64,000 nucleotides of DNA from Mucilaginibacter flavidus (GTDB lineage: Bacteria > Bacteroidota > Bacteroidia > Sphingobacteriales > Sphingobacteriaceae): positions 1 through 64,000 of the forward strand of contig NZ_JAMXOE010000005.1 in the NCBI RefSeq assembly GCF_024055575.1. Reading direction: 5' to 3'. Positions 7,652 to 16,777 of the stretch are shown here, piece after piece. Below the pieces are notes generated by a model that was not told the DNA's origin, made no database searches, and worked only from the letters and a program-made list of their open reading frames with translations. Position 1 is the stretch's first letter; the number at the start of each line of letters is the position of its first letter. The position numbers and the translations under genes are program-made.

Positions 7652-9487
7652 ATGTGTGGAATTGTAGGTTACATAGGCTTCAGGGATGCTTACCCTATTG
7701 TTATAAAAGGGCTTCACAGGCTTGAATACCGCGGATATGACAGTGCCGGGGTATCTCTATTTGATAAAGAATTAAAAGTATATAAAAAGGCCGGCAAAGT
7801 TAGCGACCTGGAAGATTTTGTAAAAGATGTTGACCTTGGCGGCACAATTGGCATGGGCCATACCCGTTGGGCTACGCACGGCGTACCAAGCGACCGGAAC
7901 TCGCACCCACATGCGTCGGGGAATCGCAAGCTCACCATCATCCACAATGGCATCATCGAAAACTATGGTAACATTAAGGAAACATTGCTGAGCAAAGGCC
8001 ATGTGTTCACCAGCGATACGGATACCGAGGTACTGATACACTTAATTGAAGAAATACAGGACGTAACAGGCTTAGACTTGCAGGAATCTGTAAGGGTTGC
8101 CTTAAACAGGGTTGTCGGCGCCTATGCAATTGTAATAATGAGCGAAGACGACCCGGACCTGCTGATAGCAGCCCGCAAAGGCAGTCCGCTGGTAATTGGC
8201 GTTGGCAAAGGCGAGTATTTTGTAGCATCAGATGCTACACCTATTGTTGAATACACTAAAAACGTAATTTACCTTAACGACAACGAAATTGCCTACCTGC
8301 GCCGTGAGGACCTGCTTATAAAGAATATTGACAATACTGTTCAAACACCTTACATACAGGAGCTTGACTTAAAACTGGACGCGCTTGAGAAAGGCGGCTT
8401 TGATCACTTTATGCTCAAAGAGATATACGAGCAGCCCCGTTCAATACGCGATTGTATGCGCGGCCGTATCTATCCTGAAAAAGGCCTGGTTAAGCTGGGC
8501 GGGCTAAAGGAATATACCGAAAAGCTAAAAAATATCGACCGTATTATCATCGTAGCATGCGGCACATCATGGCATGCCGGTTTGGTGGGTGAGTATTTGA
8601 TTGAAGAATATGCCCGTGTACCGGTTGAGGTTGAGTACGCTTCGGAATTCAGGTACCGTAACCCGATTATTACCGAAAAGGATTTGGTAATAGCTATTTC
8701 GCAATCTGGTGAAACAGCCGACACCATGGCGGCTATCGAACTGGCAAAAGAAAAAGGTGCAACCATCTTTGGTATCTGCAACGTGGTTGGGGCGTCTATT
8801 CCGCGAACTACACATGCAGGTGTTTATACGCATGCCGGACCTGAAATTGGTGTAGCATCAACCAAAGCATTCACTGCGCAGGTAACCGTTTTAACGCTGA
8901 TGGCTTTTTACATTGCCCAGCAGCGCGGTGCTATTAAAGAAAGCAAGTTGGTTGAATACCTTACTGAACTGGATGAGATACCTGAACTGGTTGAGCAATG
9001 CTTAAAACTAAACGACCATATAAAGGACATTGCCTGGGAGTTTAAAGACTCTACCAACTGCCTGTTTTTAGGCCGTGGCAGTTCGTTCCCGGTAGCGCTT
9101 GAAGGTGCCCTTAAGCTAAAGGAAATATCTTACATACACGCCGAAGGCTACCCTGCTGCAGAAATGAAACATGGACCGATTGCCTTAATTGACAACGATA
9201 TGCCGGTGGTGTTTATCGCCACTAAAGATTCATCTTACGGCAAGGTGGTGAGCAATATACAGGAAGTAAAAGCCCGCAAAGGCCACGTTATTGCCATTGT
9301 AACCGAAGGTGATACCGAAGTAAAGAGCATGGCCGATTACGTGATTGAGATACCGCAAACCGGCGAAGCATTTGTACCGCTGTTGGCAACAATACCGCTA
9401 CAATTACTGGCCTACCACATAGCTGTAATGCGCGGCTGCAACGTCGACCAGCCAAGGAATCTGGCAAAATCGGTAACGGTAGAATAA
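7652..9487 (+). CDS. glmS: Glutamine--fructose-6-phosphate aminotransferase (isomerizing)
   Basis: GlmS makes glucosamine-6-phosphate from fructose-6-phosphate and glutamine, the entry step to UDP-GlcNAc for peptidoglycan and lipid A. The 611-residue protein has the N-terminal glutaminase domain, with catalytic Cys2 exposed in MCGIVGYIG and the GHTRWATHG loop, and then two SIS sugar-isomerase domains (SQSGETADTMAA; GRGSSFPVALEGALKLKE). The C-terminus ends DQPRNLAKSVTVE, the conserved tail that closes the active site. The start is fixed by the required Cys at position 2. It is transcribed alone, between two strong hairpins. Very confident. Confidence 0.97.
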   Translation: MCGIVGYIGFRDAYPIVIKGLHRLEYRGYDSAGVSLFDKELKVYKKAGKVSDLEDFVKDVDLGGTIGMGHTRWATHGVPSDRNSHPHASGNRKLTIIHNGIIENYGNIKETLLSKGHVFTSDTDTEVLIHLIEEIQDVTGLDLQESVRVALNRVVGAYAIVIMSEDDPDLLIAARKGSPLVIGVGKGEYFVASDATPIVEYTKNVIYLNDNEIAYLRREDLLIKNIDNTVQTPYIQELDLKLDALEKGGFDHFMLKEIYEQPRSIRDCMRGRIYPEKGLVKLGGLKEYTEKLKNIDRIIIVACGTSWHAGLVGEYLIEEYARVPVEVEYASEFRYRNPIITEKDLVIAISQSGETADTMAAIELAKEKGATIFGICNVVGASIPRTTHAGVYTHAGPEIGVASTKAFTAQVTVLTLMAFYIAQQRGAIKESKLVEYLTELDEIPELVEQCLKLNDHIKDIAWEFKDSTNCLFLGRGSSFPVALEGALKLKEISYIHAEGYPAAEMKHGPIALIDNDMPVVFIATKDSSYGKVVSNIQEVKARKGHVIAIVTEGDTEVKSMADYVIEIPQTGEAFVPLLATIPLQLLAYHIAVMRGCNVDQPRNLAKSVTVE

Positions 9488-9551
9488 GACTTTAAAGTAG
9501 GCAGTGAGCAGTTGGCAGGCAAAAGAGGTCGCTAGCTTAGGATTAAAAAAT

Positions 9552-9602
9552 AAAGGTTGGTAATGTGCAAGTATTAAATACTGCAAATTGCCAACCTTTT
9601 TA
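9552..9602. terminator. Bidirectional terminator between glmS and katA
   Basis: Arms AAAGGTTGGTAAT and ATTGCCAACCTTT enclose a smaller AGTATT/AATACT hairpin, with A-rich and T-rich flanks on both sides. It serves convergent glmS and katA. Related words GCAGTGAGCAGTTGGCAG and CTGCCTGCTGCCAACTG flank it as an outer inverted repeat (9499-9520, 9627-9645). Confidence 0.7.
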
Positions 9603-9646
9603 TTTGTAAAGTACGCAATTACTGCTCCCTGCCTGCTGCCAACTGA

Positions 9647-11146
9647 TTACATGTGCGCTGCCATCGAACTCATTGCAGCGTCCATGTCAAGCTGCAGGCC
9701 TTTGGCTATGGCCATTCCGAGGCCAATATCAGCCCTGAACCAGTGGCAAAGCTGGCGGTTTACTATCAAATCCTTTTTAGGCCCGCCAATGCCTCCCATG
9801 GAGTTAACTATGTTGTGTATTAAATCGTGTTTGGCAGCATCGTCCATCAGGCGGTATAGATTGCCCGGTTGCGTATAGTGGTCGTTTTCGCCTTCGCCGT
9901 TGCGGTCGTACCAATCGGCTACGCCTGTGCCTAAGTCCCATGATGGCTCTTTGTACGCTTCATCAGCAACAATGTCGTCAAAGCTGTTAGGGAAATAGTT
10001 TGGCGCCGAGCCTTGGTTGCCATCAACACGCATCTGGCCGTCGCGTTCGTAGTTGTTCACGGCAAACGGACAACGGTTTACGGGTATCTGTTCATAATTA
10101 CCACCCAAACGATGCCTGTGGGCATCAGGATAGGAAAGCAGGCGGCCCTGCAGCATTTTATCGGGTGAGTAGCCAATGCCATCAACCACATGAGCCGGTG
10201 CAAATGCAGATTGCTCCACATGTGCAAAGTAATTATCCGGGTTTTTGTTCAGCTCAAGTACGCCGACATCAATTAGTGGAAAATCGCCATGCGGCCACAC
10301 CTTGGTAAGGTCGAAAGGGTTCCATTGGTAGGTTTTGGCCTGCTCTTCGGTCATAACCTGTATCTTCATATCCCACTGCGGAAAATTGCCGGCATCTATA
10401 TTAGTCAACAGGTCGTGCTGGGCAAAGTCTGGGTTTTTGCCGCGCATTTCTCCCGCTTCCGCATCGGTAAAGTTTTTGATTCCCTGTTTAGTTTTAAAGT
10501 GGAATTTCACCCAATGCCTTTGGTTGTTGGCGTTTATCATGGAGAAGGTGTGACTACCAAAGCCATCCATGTGGCGGTAACCATAGGGCGTACCCCTATC
10601 GCTCATCAAAATAGTTACCTGGTGCAGGCTCTCCGGGTTCAACGACCAAAAATCCCACATCATGGTTGCGCTTTTACAATTGGTATATGGGTCGCGTTTT
10701 TGGGTATGGATAAAATCGCCGAACTTTTTAGGGTCCTTTACAAAGAATACAGGGGTATTGTTGCCAACCAAATCCCAGTTGCCTTCTTCGGTATAAAATT
10801 TCAAGGCAAAGCCACGTGGGTCCCGTTCAGTATCGGCCGAACCCTTCTCACCTCCAACGGTGCTGAAACGCAGGAAAGTCTTTGTTTCCTTGCCAATGAA
10901 GTTAAAAAGTTTGGCGCGGGTGTATTTTGAAATATCGTGAGTCACTGTAAAAGTACCGTACGCACCCGAACCTTTTGCATGCACTACCCGTTCAGGAATA
11001 CGCTCGCGGTTAAAGTGCGCCATTTTTTCGTGCAGGATAAAGTCCTGTAATAATATAGGGCCTCTTGGGCCAACAGTCTGCGAATTCTCGTTCTCGTAGT
11101 AGGGTATGCCGGATGCCGTGGTGAGTTTCTTCTTGTTAGTTTCCAT
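9647..11146 (-). CDS. katA: Catalase (monofunctional, haem, small-subunit clade)
   Basis: This enzyme splits hydrogen peroxide to water and oxygen. The 499 residues match small-subunit catalases. The distal His is in [16 protein letters not shown] (His56), the distal Asn region is [14 protein letters not shown], and the proximal haem Tyr is in [22 protein letters not shown]-binding residues cannot be judged by eye. It is divergent from oxyR, with a 202-bp intergenic region holding an ATAG-N7-CTAT palindrome, so peroxide induction through OxyR is very likely. A signal peptide is absent, so it is cytoplasmic. Confidence 0.96.
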   Translation of the reverse strand: METNKKKLTTASGIPYYENENSQTVGPRGPILLQDFILHEKMAHFNRERIPERVVHAKGSGAYGTFTVTHDISKYTRAKLFNFIGKETKTFLRFSTVGGEKGSADTERDPRGFALKFYTEEGNWDLVGNNTPVFFVKDPKKFGDFIHTQKRDPYTNCKSATMMWDFWSLNPESLHQVTILMSDRGTPYGYRHMDGFGSHTFSMINANNQRHWVKFHFKTKQGIKNFTDAEAGEMRGKNPDFAQHDLLTNIDAGNFPQWDMKIQVMTEEQAKTYQWNPFDLTKVWPHGDFPLIDVGVLELNKNPDNYFAHVEQSAFAPAHVVDGIGYSPDKMLQGRLLSYPDAHRHRLGGNYEQIPVNRCPFAVNNYERDGQMRVDGNQGSAPNYFPNSFDDIVADEAYKEPSWDLGTGVADWYDRNGEGENDHYTQPGNLYRLMDDAAKHDLIHNIVNSMGGIGGPKKDLIVNRQLCHWFRADIGLGMAIAKGLQLDMDAAMSSMAAHM

Positions 11147-11190
11147 AGTAGTTTAGTTTTATAACAATCAAACTTCATCATAATAATTCA

Positions 11191-11235
11191 ATAGAAAAAA
11201 TCAATAATTACTATATTTGAATAGAGAAAATCTAT
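11191..11235. promoter_or_regulatory. OxyR-type operator between katA and oxyR
   Basis: ATAG-N7-CTAT is exact at 11221-11235 (spacer AGAAAAT), the half-unit of the OxyR consensus. A second, weaker ATAG-N7-CAAT lies at 11191-11205, 30 bp away. A TATATTTG box (11213-11220) for oxyR abuts the exact site, which would let OxyR repress itself while activating katA. Assignment rests on motif and position only. Confidence 0.55.
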
Positions 11236-11239
11236 AGTT

Positions 11240-11335
11240 TAGAGCCAAGAATCAAGAGACAAAAGCCAAGACAGAAGGAATATTCAAGGAATTTTCCTCT
11301 TGATTCCTGGTTCTTGACTCTTGGTTCTCCTCACA
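11240..11335. repeat. CAAGAATCAAGA-type intergenic repeat, copy 1
   Basis: Words such as AAGAATCAAGAGAC on the left and TCTTGATTCCTGGTTCTTGA on the right form a loose inverted repeat between the OxyR site and the oxyR start. Related copies are near 33010, 47530 and 57557. Confidence 0.55.
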
Positions 11336-11348
11336 AACAAGCAAATTC

Positions 11349-12284
11349 ATGACCATAACCCAACTTGAATACATAGTAGCTGTTGATACTTACCGGAGTT
11401 TTGTTGCAGCTGCAGATAAATGCTTTGTTACCCAGCCTACGCTTAGCATGCAGGTACAAAAACTGGAAGACACACTTGGCGTTAAGATATTCGACCGGAG
11501 CAAGCAACCGGTAACGCCTACCGAGATCGGCATCGAAATTATAACACAGGCCCGTATTATGCTGTCGGAAAGCGAAAAGATAAAGGAAATTATCACCGAC
11601 CGGCAAAAGGAACTATCGGGTGAGCTAAAGGTTGGCATTATACCTACCATTGCGCCTTACATCCTGCCTAAAATACTGCACGGCTTTATAGAAAAATACC
11701 CCCAGGTAAAACTGATAGTCTGGGAGCAAACCACCGAGCAGATAATAGCGCAGTTAAAGCTGGGCGTAATTGATTGCGGCATACTATCAACCCCGTTGCA
11801 CGAGAGCACGCTTACGGAAGTGCCTGTTTTTTATGAAAATTTTGTGGCTTATGTATCGAAAAACAGCAAGCTATCGAAAAAGAAAAACATTGTGCCCGAC
11901 GATATTGATATGGAGGAGATTTGGATACTGAACGAGGGCCATTGCATGCGCGAGCAGGTTTTAAACATTTGCCAGCGCCGTAAGGCTACCCAGGGCTTTA
12001 AACATTTTGAATACAACACCGGCAGTGTTGAAACGCTAAAGCGCATGGTCGACCAAAACAATGGCGCCACCATTTTACCTGAACTGGCCCTGGCCGACCT
12101 TACCGATAAGCAACTGGACAAGGTACGCTACTTTAAAGCCCCCGAACCAGCCCGAGAAGTGAGCATAGTTATACAGCGTAATTTTTTGAAGCGCCGTATG
12201 ATAGAGGCACTAAAAAACGAGATATTGGAATTTTTACCGAAACGCATGAAGAGCAAAAAGAAGAAAGAGGTGATGGAGATATGA
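11349..12284 (+). CDS. oxyR: Hydrogen peroxide-inducible LysR-type regulator
   Basis: OxyR senses peroxide by forming a disulfide and activates catalase and peroxidase genes. The 311-residue protein has a LysR winged helix at the N-terminus (TQLEYIVAVDTYRSFVAAAD, then TQPTLSMQVQKLE) and a C-terminal sensor domain. The redox pair is visible as GHCMREQVLNIC: Cys199 and Cys208, the same numbers as in Escherichia coli OxyR. It is divergent from katA over a shared region with an ATAG-N7-CTAT palindrome. The tail is lysine-rich (KRMKSKKKKEV). Confident because of the redox cysteines and the neighbour. Confidence 0.95.
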   Translation: MTITQLEYIVAVDTYRSFVAAADKCFVTQPTLSMQVQKLEDTLGVKIFDRSKQPVTPTEIGIEIITQARIMLSESEKIKEIITDRQKELSGELKVGIIPTIAPYILPKILHGFIEKYPQVKLIVWEQTTEQIIAQLKLGVIDCGILSTPLHESTLTEVPVFYENFVAYVSKNSKLSKKKNIVPDDIDMEEIWILNEGHCMREQVLNICQRRKATQGFKHFEYNTGSVETLKRMVDQNNGATILPELALADLTDKQLDKVRYFKAPEPAREVSIVIQRNFLKRRMIEALKNEILEFLPKRMKSKKKKEVMEI

Positions 12285-12392
12285 GTGGGAGTCCGAAAGT
12301 CGGGAAAGACCGTAAAGTCAGTAAAGTTGGAGTATCAATTTAAAGCATTTCAAATAGATAAGTATCGGACAGCGCCCATTTAATAATACAAT

Positions 12393-13313
12393 ATGAAAGT
12401 TTGTTTATTGTCATTATTCCTATTATTTACGGTTTGCGCCTGTCAAAGGAATAAGCCGTCCGGTAAAAATTCAAATAGCGACACTGTAAACCGCAAGCCC
12501 CCGGTTAAATTCTCGTACGAACAATGGCTAAAACAAGCTGAAAAGGACCATGAAATTTATGCCGCTTTTGAGCCTTCAAAGAACACGATTGTATTACTTA
12601 GACGTTCGGTCGGTTTCGAATTTAGTGAGAATCAAGGTAAGACATGGTCGTGGTTGGGAAAAGAAATGGGGGGAATTAATGAAATTTCTGTTGATGATAA
12701 AGGGACGTGGTGGGCGATGGAACGTTGGAAGGGTATTCACGAACCAAGTTATTGCAGAATGTATAAGTCGGTGGATTTTGGAAAAACGTGGGAAGGTTAT
12801 ATTTTTAGTCCTCTGCTATTTTTTCCGTATCACATATATTCAAAACCAAATCAGCAGCTAACAGTAACAAATTATTGGGACAACAAAGTATATTCACTTT
12901 TAGGAAACGACCCGCGGCATCATTGGAAGTATATTAAACAATTACCAAAAGATGATGGAATGGCTGACGACTCGGTGGAAAATTACTTTATAGACAAACA
13001 TCTAAGCGATGATAATAAGCTATACGTTAAACGAAAAAGCGGGAAAACTGATACTTTGATAGATTTCAAAAAAGCGGGCGCCATTTATAGTATTGAAAAA
13101 ATAAAGGATATAATTTATGTAGCAGGTCCGGCGGTAAATTATGCTGATTCATCTTATTTTGCTATCATTAAGAATGAGCGCGTCGTAAAGGAGTATGTTA
13201 TTCCGGGAGTAGATTTAAACATTTCAAAAACGCAATTTAACCATGTATTTTTGACAGCCACTACCGGGGCGTACCTGTTAAAAAATGACAAACTAATTCA
13301 TATTTTTAAATAG
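12393..13313 (+). CDS. Lipoprotein with Asp-box (BNR-like) motifs, function unknown
   Basis: 306 residues with a lipoprotein signal peptide (MKVCLLSLFLLFTVCAC; Cys17 predicted lipidated). Two Asp-box-like motifs, SENQGKTW and SVDFGKTW, have the S-x-D-x-G-x-T-W turn found between blades of sialidase and photosynthesis-assembly-type beta propellers. The sequence is rich in aromatic residues and short strands, consistent with a beta-propeller fold. No enzymatic residues can be named. It stands alone, about 100 bp from its neighbours. It is probably a surface or periplasmic protein; I do not recognise a named family. Confidence 0.6.
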   Translation: MKVCLLSLFLLFTVCACQRNKPSGKNSNSDTVNRKPPVKFSYEQWLKQAEKDHEIYAAFEPSKNTIVLLRRSVGFEFSENQGKTWSWLGKEMGGINEISVDDKGTWWAMERWKGIHEPSYCRMYKSVDFGKTWEGYIFSPLLFFPYHIYSKPNQQLTVTNYWDNKVYSLLGNDPRHHWKYIKQLPKDDGMADDSVENYFIDKHLSDDNKLYVKRKSGKTDTLIDFKKAGAIYSIEKIKDIIYVAGPAVNYADSSYFAIIKNERVVKEYVIPGVDLNISKTQFNHVFLTATTGAYLLKNDKLIHIFK

Positions 13314-13406
13314 ACTGCCCAATCCAGCTAACAAACTCTCAAACGTTCGCCGCCTCCCCATTCAAAAAAATCCGCACATCCGCACATTCGCACATTTGAA
13401 ATCCCT

Positions 13407-13414
13407 TACCTTTG
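13407..13414 (+). promoter_or_regulatory. -7 box 4 nt before the metallo-hydrolase start
   Basis: TACCTTTG fits TAnnTTTG exactly and ends 4 nt before ATG 13419, predicting a leaderless or nearly leaderless mRNA. No clear TTTG element lies upstream. Confidence 0.35.
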
Positions 13415-13418
13415 CCCT

Positions 13419-14057
13419 ATGGCTAATGTTCAATCTTTTGTAAATAACCCCTACCAGGAAAATACCTATATTTTGTTTGATGAAACCGGCGAGTGTGCTA
13501 TTATAGACCCCGGTATGGAAACTGCATCCGAGCAAAACGCTGTGGTAAATTTTATCCGCAAAAATAACCTGAAGCCTGTTTTGCTGTTGAACACCCATTG
13601 TCACATAGACCATGTGCTGGGCAATAAATTTATCTTCGACCAATATGGCTTAAAACCAAAATTTCATGAGGGTGAATTGCCTCTGCTGGAAGCTGTATCA
13701 GCCTATGCGCCGACAATGGGCATACGATATGAACTTTCACCTGTGCCGGACGAGTTTTTGCCCGAAACAGGTAGCATAAGCTTTGGCAACACTACGCTGC
13801 ATTTAATATTTGCCCCGGGTCATTCACCTGCGCATTTATGTTTTTATGACGAGGTTGGTAACCTGCTGATAGGCGGCGATGTGCTATTCAGGGGCAGCAT
13901 AGGCCGCAGCGATTTACCCGGTGGCAACTTTAGCCAGCTGATTGATAATATCGAACAGAAATTATTCCGTTTACCGGGCGACTGCACCGTTTATCCTGGT
14001 CATGGCCCGGAAACTACCATAGAATATGAAAAGATGACCAACCCTTTTTTGAATTAA
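13419..14057 (+). CDS. Metallo-beta-lactamase-fold hydrolase (glyoxalase II-like)
   Basis: A 212-residue zinc hydrolase. The metal motif is NTHCHIDHVLGN (H-x-H-x-D-H). Further ligands are in FAPGHSPAHLCFYD and YPGHGPETTI, and the Asp bridging the metals is in LLIGGDVLF. Proteins of this form are often called hydroxyacylglutathione hydrolase-like. Because this organism appears to use bacillithiol (bshC is in the window), a bacillithiol-linked thioesterase role is possible but is inference. No signal peptide. The long repeat array begins right after its stop codon. Confidence 0.85.
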   Translation: MANVQSFVNNPYQENTYILFDETGECAIIDPGMETASEQNAVVNFIRKNNLKPVLLLNTHCHIDHVLGNKFIFDQYGLKPKFHEGELPLLEAVSAYAPTMGIRYELSPVPDEFLPETGSISFGNTTLHLIFAPGHSPAHLCFYDEVGNLLIGGDVLFRGSIGRSDLPGGNFSQLIDNIEQKLFRLPGDCTVYPGHGPETTIEYEKMTNPFLN

Positions 14058-14059
14058 GC

Positions 14060-14600
14060 AATAGACTGTATCGCTGTATTGGTCAGTAGAGTAATACGGA
14101 CGATACAAGGCTAACTCCTATCTTTTCGATAATATAAAAATGAGAACTCCTGTATCGCTTGTATCGGTGTATTGAGCAAGGTGGTGATACAGAACACTTG
14201 CAAAACAATCTGAAATAAGTTATTGGATCGTTGTATTAGTCAGTAAAGCAATACAGACAACACATAGACAACCCTTACCATTTGCAATAATATAAAAATG
14301 AGAATTGTTGTATCGCTTGTATCGGTGTATTGAGTAAGGCAGTGATACAGAACACGTGTAAAGTATGTCTGAAATTAAGTTATTGTATCGCCTGTATCGG
14401 TGTATTGAGTAATATAGTGATACAGAACAGTAGCAAATTGATTAAGTATTTATATCTATAAAGTTAATTGGCTTTGATAGCGGTATAGTATTCTCAAAAC
14501 AACTTTAAATAGAATATATTGAAATATAAAATATTAATACCTGTGTATTACTGTATCACCACAGGGACTACTACACCGATACAAGTGATACAAAATCTAT
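14060..14600. repeat. TGTATCG palindromic repeat array upstream of the 194-residue lipoprotein
   Basis: Three direct copies of an imperfect palindrome beginning TGTATCGCTTGTATCGGTGT and ending GTGATACAG start at 14151, 14309 and 14384. An inverted copy lies at about 14541-14593. A longer unit, including AATATAAAAATGAGAA, repeats with a period near 157 bp (14068 and 14224). No coding potential is seen in this 680-bp gap. Another copy lies at 15383-15433, beyond the next gene. Confidence 0.75.
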
Positions 14601-14740
14601 CAGCTTAAAACAGTAAAACTTTACAATTGACACATTTATCGTAGAACACAATTCCTTTTAGGAAGCGTGTATTCGGAATTAATTCTAAACAATTTATTCA
14701 TAGATTTAAGCCAGCTAATAAATGGTGTTAATTAAATAAA

Positions 14741-15325
14741 ATGGCAAAAAAGAATATTTTACGCTTTTCAATAATTACATTCATTACATCCTTTTTAATA
14801 AGCAGTTGTATAAAAGTTAAAGGTTTTACAAACGATGAGTTAAAATGGTTCATCCCCTATAATAAAACTGATACGGTTGTTTTCATATCAAATAAAGGGG
14901 AAATTGATACTGTGGTCTTTTTGAAAAAAGTTGCCTCCAGTGACACAGTTAGAAGCCTTGAGCGAGGATATTATAATACAAATTACTTAACTGTCACTTA
15001 TACGCTAACCAAAGGAAGTTATCATCAGTTTGCCTTAATGAGCGATAGGAAAACTCGTTATTCGCAGGATATTCTTAATATATCGAAAACTTCGGATGGA
15101 ACTAAAACGTTGGAGATAACATTCCTCGGAACCATATTTAACGGAAAAGAACTTAATAATATACGACAAGAAAATAAGAATGAGTACTATTTCGACAGCA
15201 GTAAGGCGACATATGTTGGTATGGATGAAGAACAAGGAAAAGCAATTAAAAATTTCACATTTGATGTTAGATTTGGTATTGTTAAATATGTTGATGAAAG
15301 AAATATTGAGTGGAATAGAAAATAA
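14741..15325 (+). CDS. Hypothetical lipoprotein
   Basis: 194 residues with a lipoprotein signal (RFSIITFITSFLISSC; Cys23). The rest is hydrophilic and strand-rich, with no motif I recognise. Its codon use is noticeably more AT-rich than the neighbouring housekeeping genes. It sits between copies of the TGTATCG palindrome on both sides, with nothing else in a 1.4-kb stretch, which may mark a recently gained or fast-evolving gene. It might be an anchored beta-sandwich protein, but this is a guess. Confidence 0.55.
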   Translation: MAKKNILRFSIITFITSFLISSCIKVKGFTNDELKWFIPYNKTDTVVFISNKGEIDTVVFLKKVASSDTVRSLERGYYNTNYLTVTYTLTKGSYHQFALMSDRKTRYSQDILNISKTSDGTKTLEITFLGTIFNGKELNNIRQENKNEYYFDSSKATYVGMDEEQGKAIKNFTFDVRFGIVKYVDERNIEWNRK

Positions 15326-15382
15326 ATTCATGCTGAAATGCTGCAGTAACAACATGGGGCATAAGCTATTAAATACAACTAA

Positions 15383-15433
15383 TGTATCACTGTATCACCA
15401 AAGTGACCAGTACACCGATACAGGCGATACAAA
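15383..15433. repeat. TGTATCG palindromic repeat, downstream copy
   Basis: A sequence with TGTATCACTGTATCACC and TACACCGATACAGGCGATAC, in inverted orientation relative to the three copies at 14151-14430. It places the repeat on both sides of the 194-residue lipoprotein gene. Confidence 0.65.
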
Positions 15434-15504
15434 CTTTACCCGCCAGCCAACCGTTGCATAAATATTGCCAAAAAGCGATACCTTTAGGGCGTGATTGTGC
15501 TACC

Positions 15505-15541
15505 TCAATCATTAATTCAATAAATCACTAATTCACCATTA
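15505..15541. repeat. CACTAATTCAC intergenic repeat, copy 1
   Basis: Contains ATTAATTCAATAAATCACTAATTCACC directly before the TTG start of the permease gene. Related tracts lie near 20376, 24465, 36288, 36570 and 51225. Confidence 0.55.
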
Positions 15542-16768
15542 TTGAACACGTCCATCTACATAGCCAAAAGGTATTTATTCTCGCGCAAAAAAATGCACGC
15601 CATCAATATCATTTCGGGCATATCAATGATTGGGGTATTTATTGGCAGTGCCGCCCTGATTATTATCCTGTCGGTGTTTAATGGTTTCGAAACAGTTATC
15701 CTATCGTTTTACAACAACTTTACGCCTGAATTGAAGATTGAGCCCAAACTTGGTAAATCATTCAATCCTAATACTGCGTATTTTAACTCGCTAAAAAACG
15801 ACAAGAAGGTTTTCTCCTATATCGAGGTATTACAGGAAAAGGTATTGGTAAAGTATGATGGCCGCCCATTTATCGGCACCCTAAAAGGCGTGAGCGCACA
15901 GTTTATGAAAAAAGGCAAACTGGACAGCATTGTGCAAACAGGCTCGTTTACGCTTAAAAAAGATGGGACTAACTACGCAGTGATAGGTTCAATGGTGCAA
16001 AATAGCCTGGGCATTAGCGTACGCGACCAGTTTACCCCGATGGAAATATTCTCGCCAAACCGCAGCGCAGGTATTGGTGCCAACCCGTTAGATGCGTTTA
16101 CTGTGCGGCCCATCAACGCATCCGGCGTTTTTACGCTGGGCCAGCAGTTTGACGACCTGGTAATAACCCCTATTGATTTTGCCCGCGATTTGCTGAACCA
16201 ACCGGTAAACGTGACCTCGCTTGAGCTGAATTTTAACAAAGGGACTAAGATTGCCGACGTGCAGGAGGCCATACAGGATAAAATCGGCAAGGACTTTACC
16301 ATCAGGAACCGCGCCCAACAGGATACCGAATTGTACAAAACGCTGAACTATGAGCGCTGGTTTATTTTTATGATATTGGTATTTGTATTAATTATTGCAA
16401 TATTTAATATCATAGGTTCGTTAACCATGCTGGTTATGGATAAACGTAAAGACATAGCCATTTTAACCAGCCTTGGCGCAAATAAGCAGCTTATACAGGG
16501 CATCTTCTTTTTCGAGGGGATGATGATATCGATAATTGGCTGTTTGGCAGGTATTTTTTTCGGACTTGTATTTTGTATATTGCAGCAGCGTTTTGGTTTG
16601 GTAAAAATGGGCTCCACAAAATCAATGATAGATGCTTACCCGGTTACCCTAATGGCCGGCGATTTTATCCTTGTTTTTTTAACGGTGGGCATCATTGCGG
16701 TTATTGCTGCAGGCATAAGCGCGCGCTTAAGCATTAAAGGACTTAATGATATTAAACAGGACTTGTAA
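15542..16768 (+). CDS. FtsX-like ABC transporter permease (LolC/LolE type)
   Basis: An inner-membrane permease of 408 residues related to LolC/LolE, which release lipoproteins from the inner membrane. It has one N-terminal transmembrane helix after YIAKRYLFSRKK (IIFGSAALIIILSVFNG-like region, about 28-47), a large periplasmic domain, and three C-terminal helices (about 275-295, 320-345, 370-395) with the FtsX segment GANKQLIQGIFFFEGMMI. The start is TTG 15542: it gives the family N-terminus, and an in-frame TAA lies 21 bp upstream with no ATG between. No ATPase gene is adjacent; a lipoprotein gene follows after 9 bp. Confidence 0.85.
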   Translation: MNTSIYIAKRYLFSRKKMHAINIISGISMIGVFIGSAALIIILSVFNGFETVILSFYNNFTPELKIEPKLGKSFNPNTAYFNSLKNDKKVFSYIEVLQEKVLVKYDGRPFIGTLKGVSAQFMKKGKLDSIVQTGSFTLKKDGTNYAVIGSMVQNSLGISVRDQFTPMEIFSPNRSAGIGANPLDAFTVRPINASGVFTLGQQFDDLVITPIDFARDLLNQPVNVTSLELNFNKGTKIADVQEAIQDKIGKDFTIRNRAQQDTELYKTLNYERWFIFMILVFVLIIAIFNIIGSLTMLVMDKRKDIAILTSLGANKQLIQGIFFFEGMMISIIGCLAGIFFGLVFCILQQRFGLVKMGSTKSMIDAYPVTLMAGDFILVFLTVGIIAVIAAGISARLSIKGLNDIKQDL

Positions 16769-16777
16769 ATTTAGGGA

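Noticed and set aside
10289..10930. 213-codon frame opposite katA
   Set aside because: Shadow of a firmly identified catalase; no independent motif.
14060..14600. CRISPR array
   Set aside because: Repeats are imperfect palindromes of unequal spacing, with an inverted copy, and no cas genes are present.
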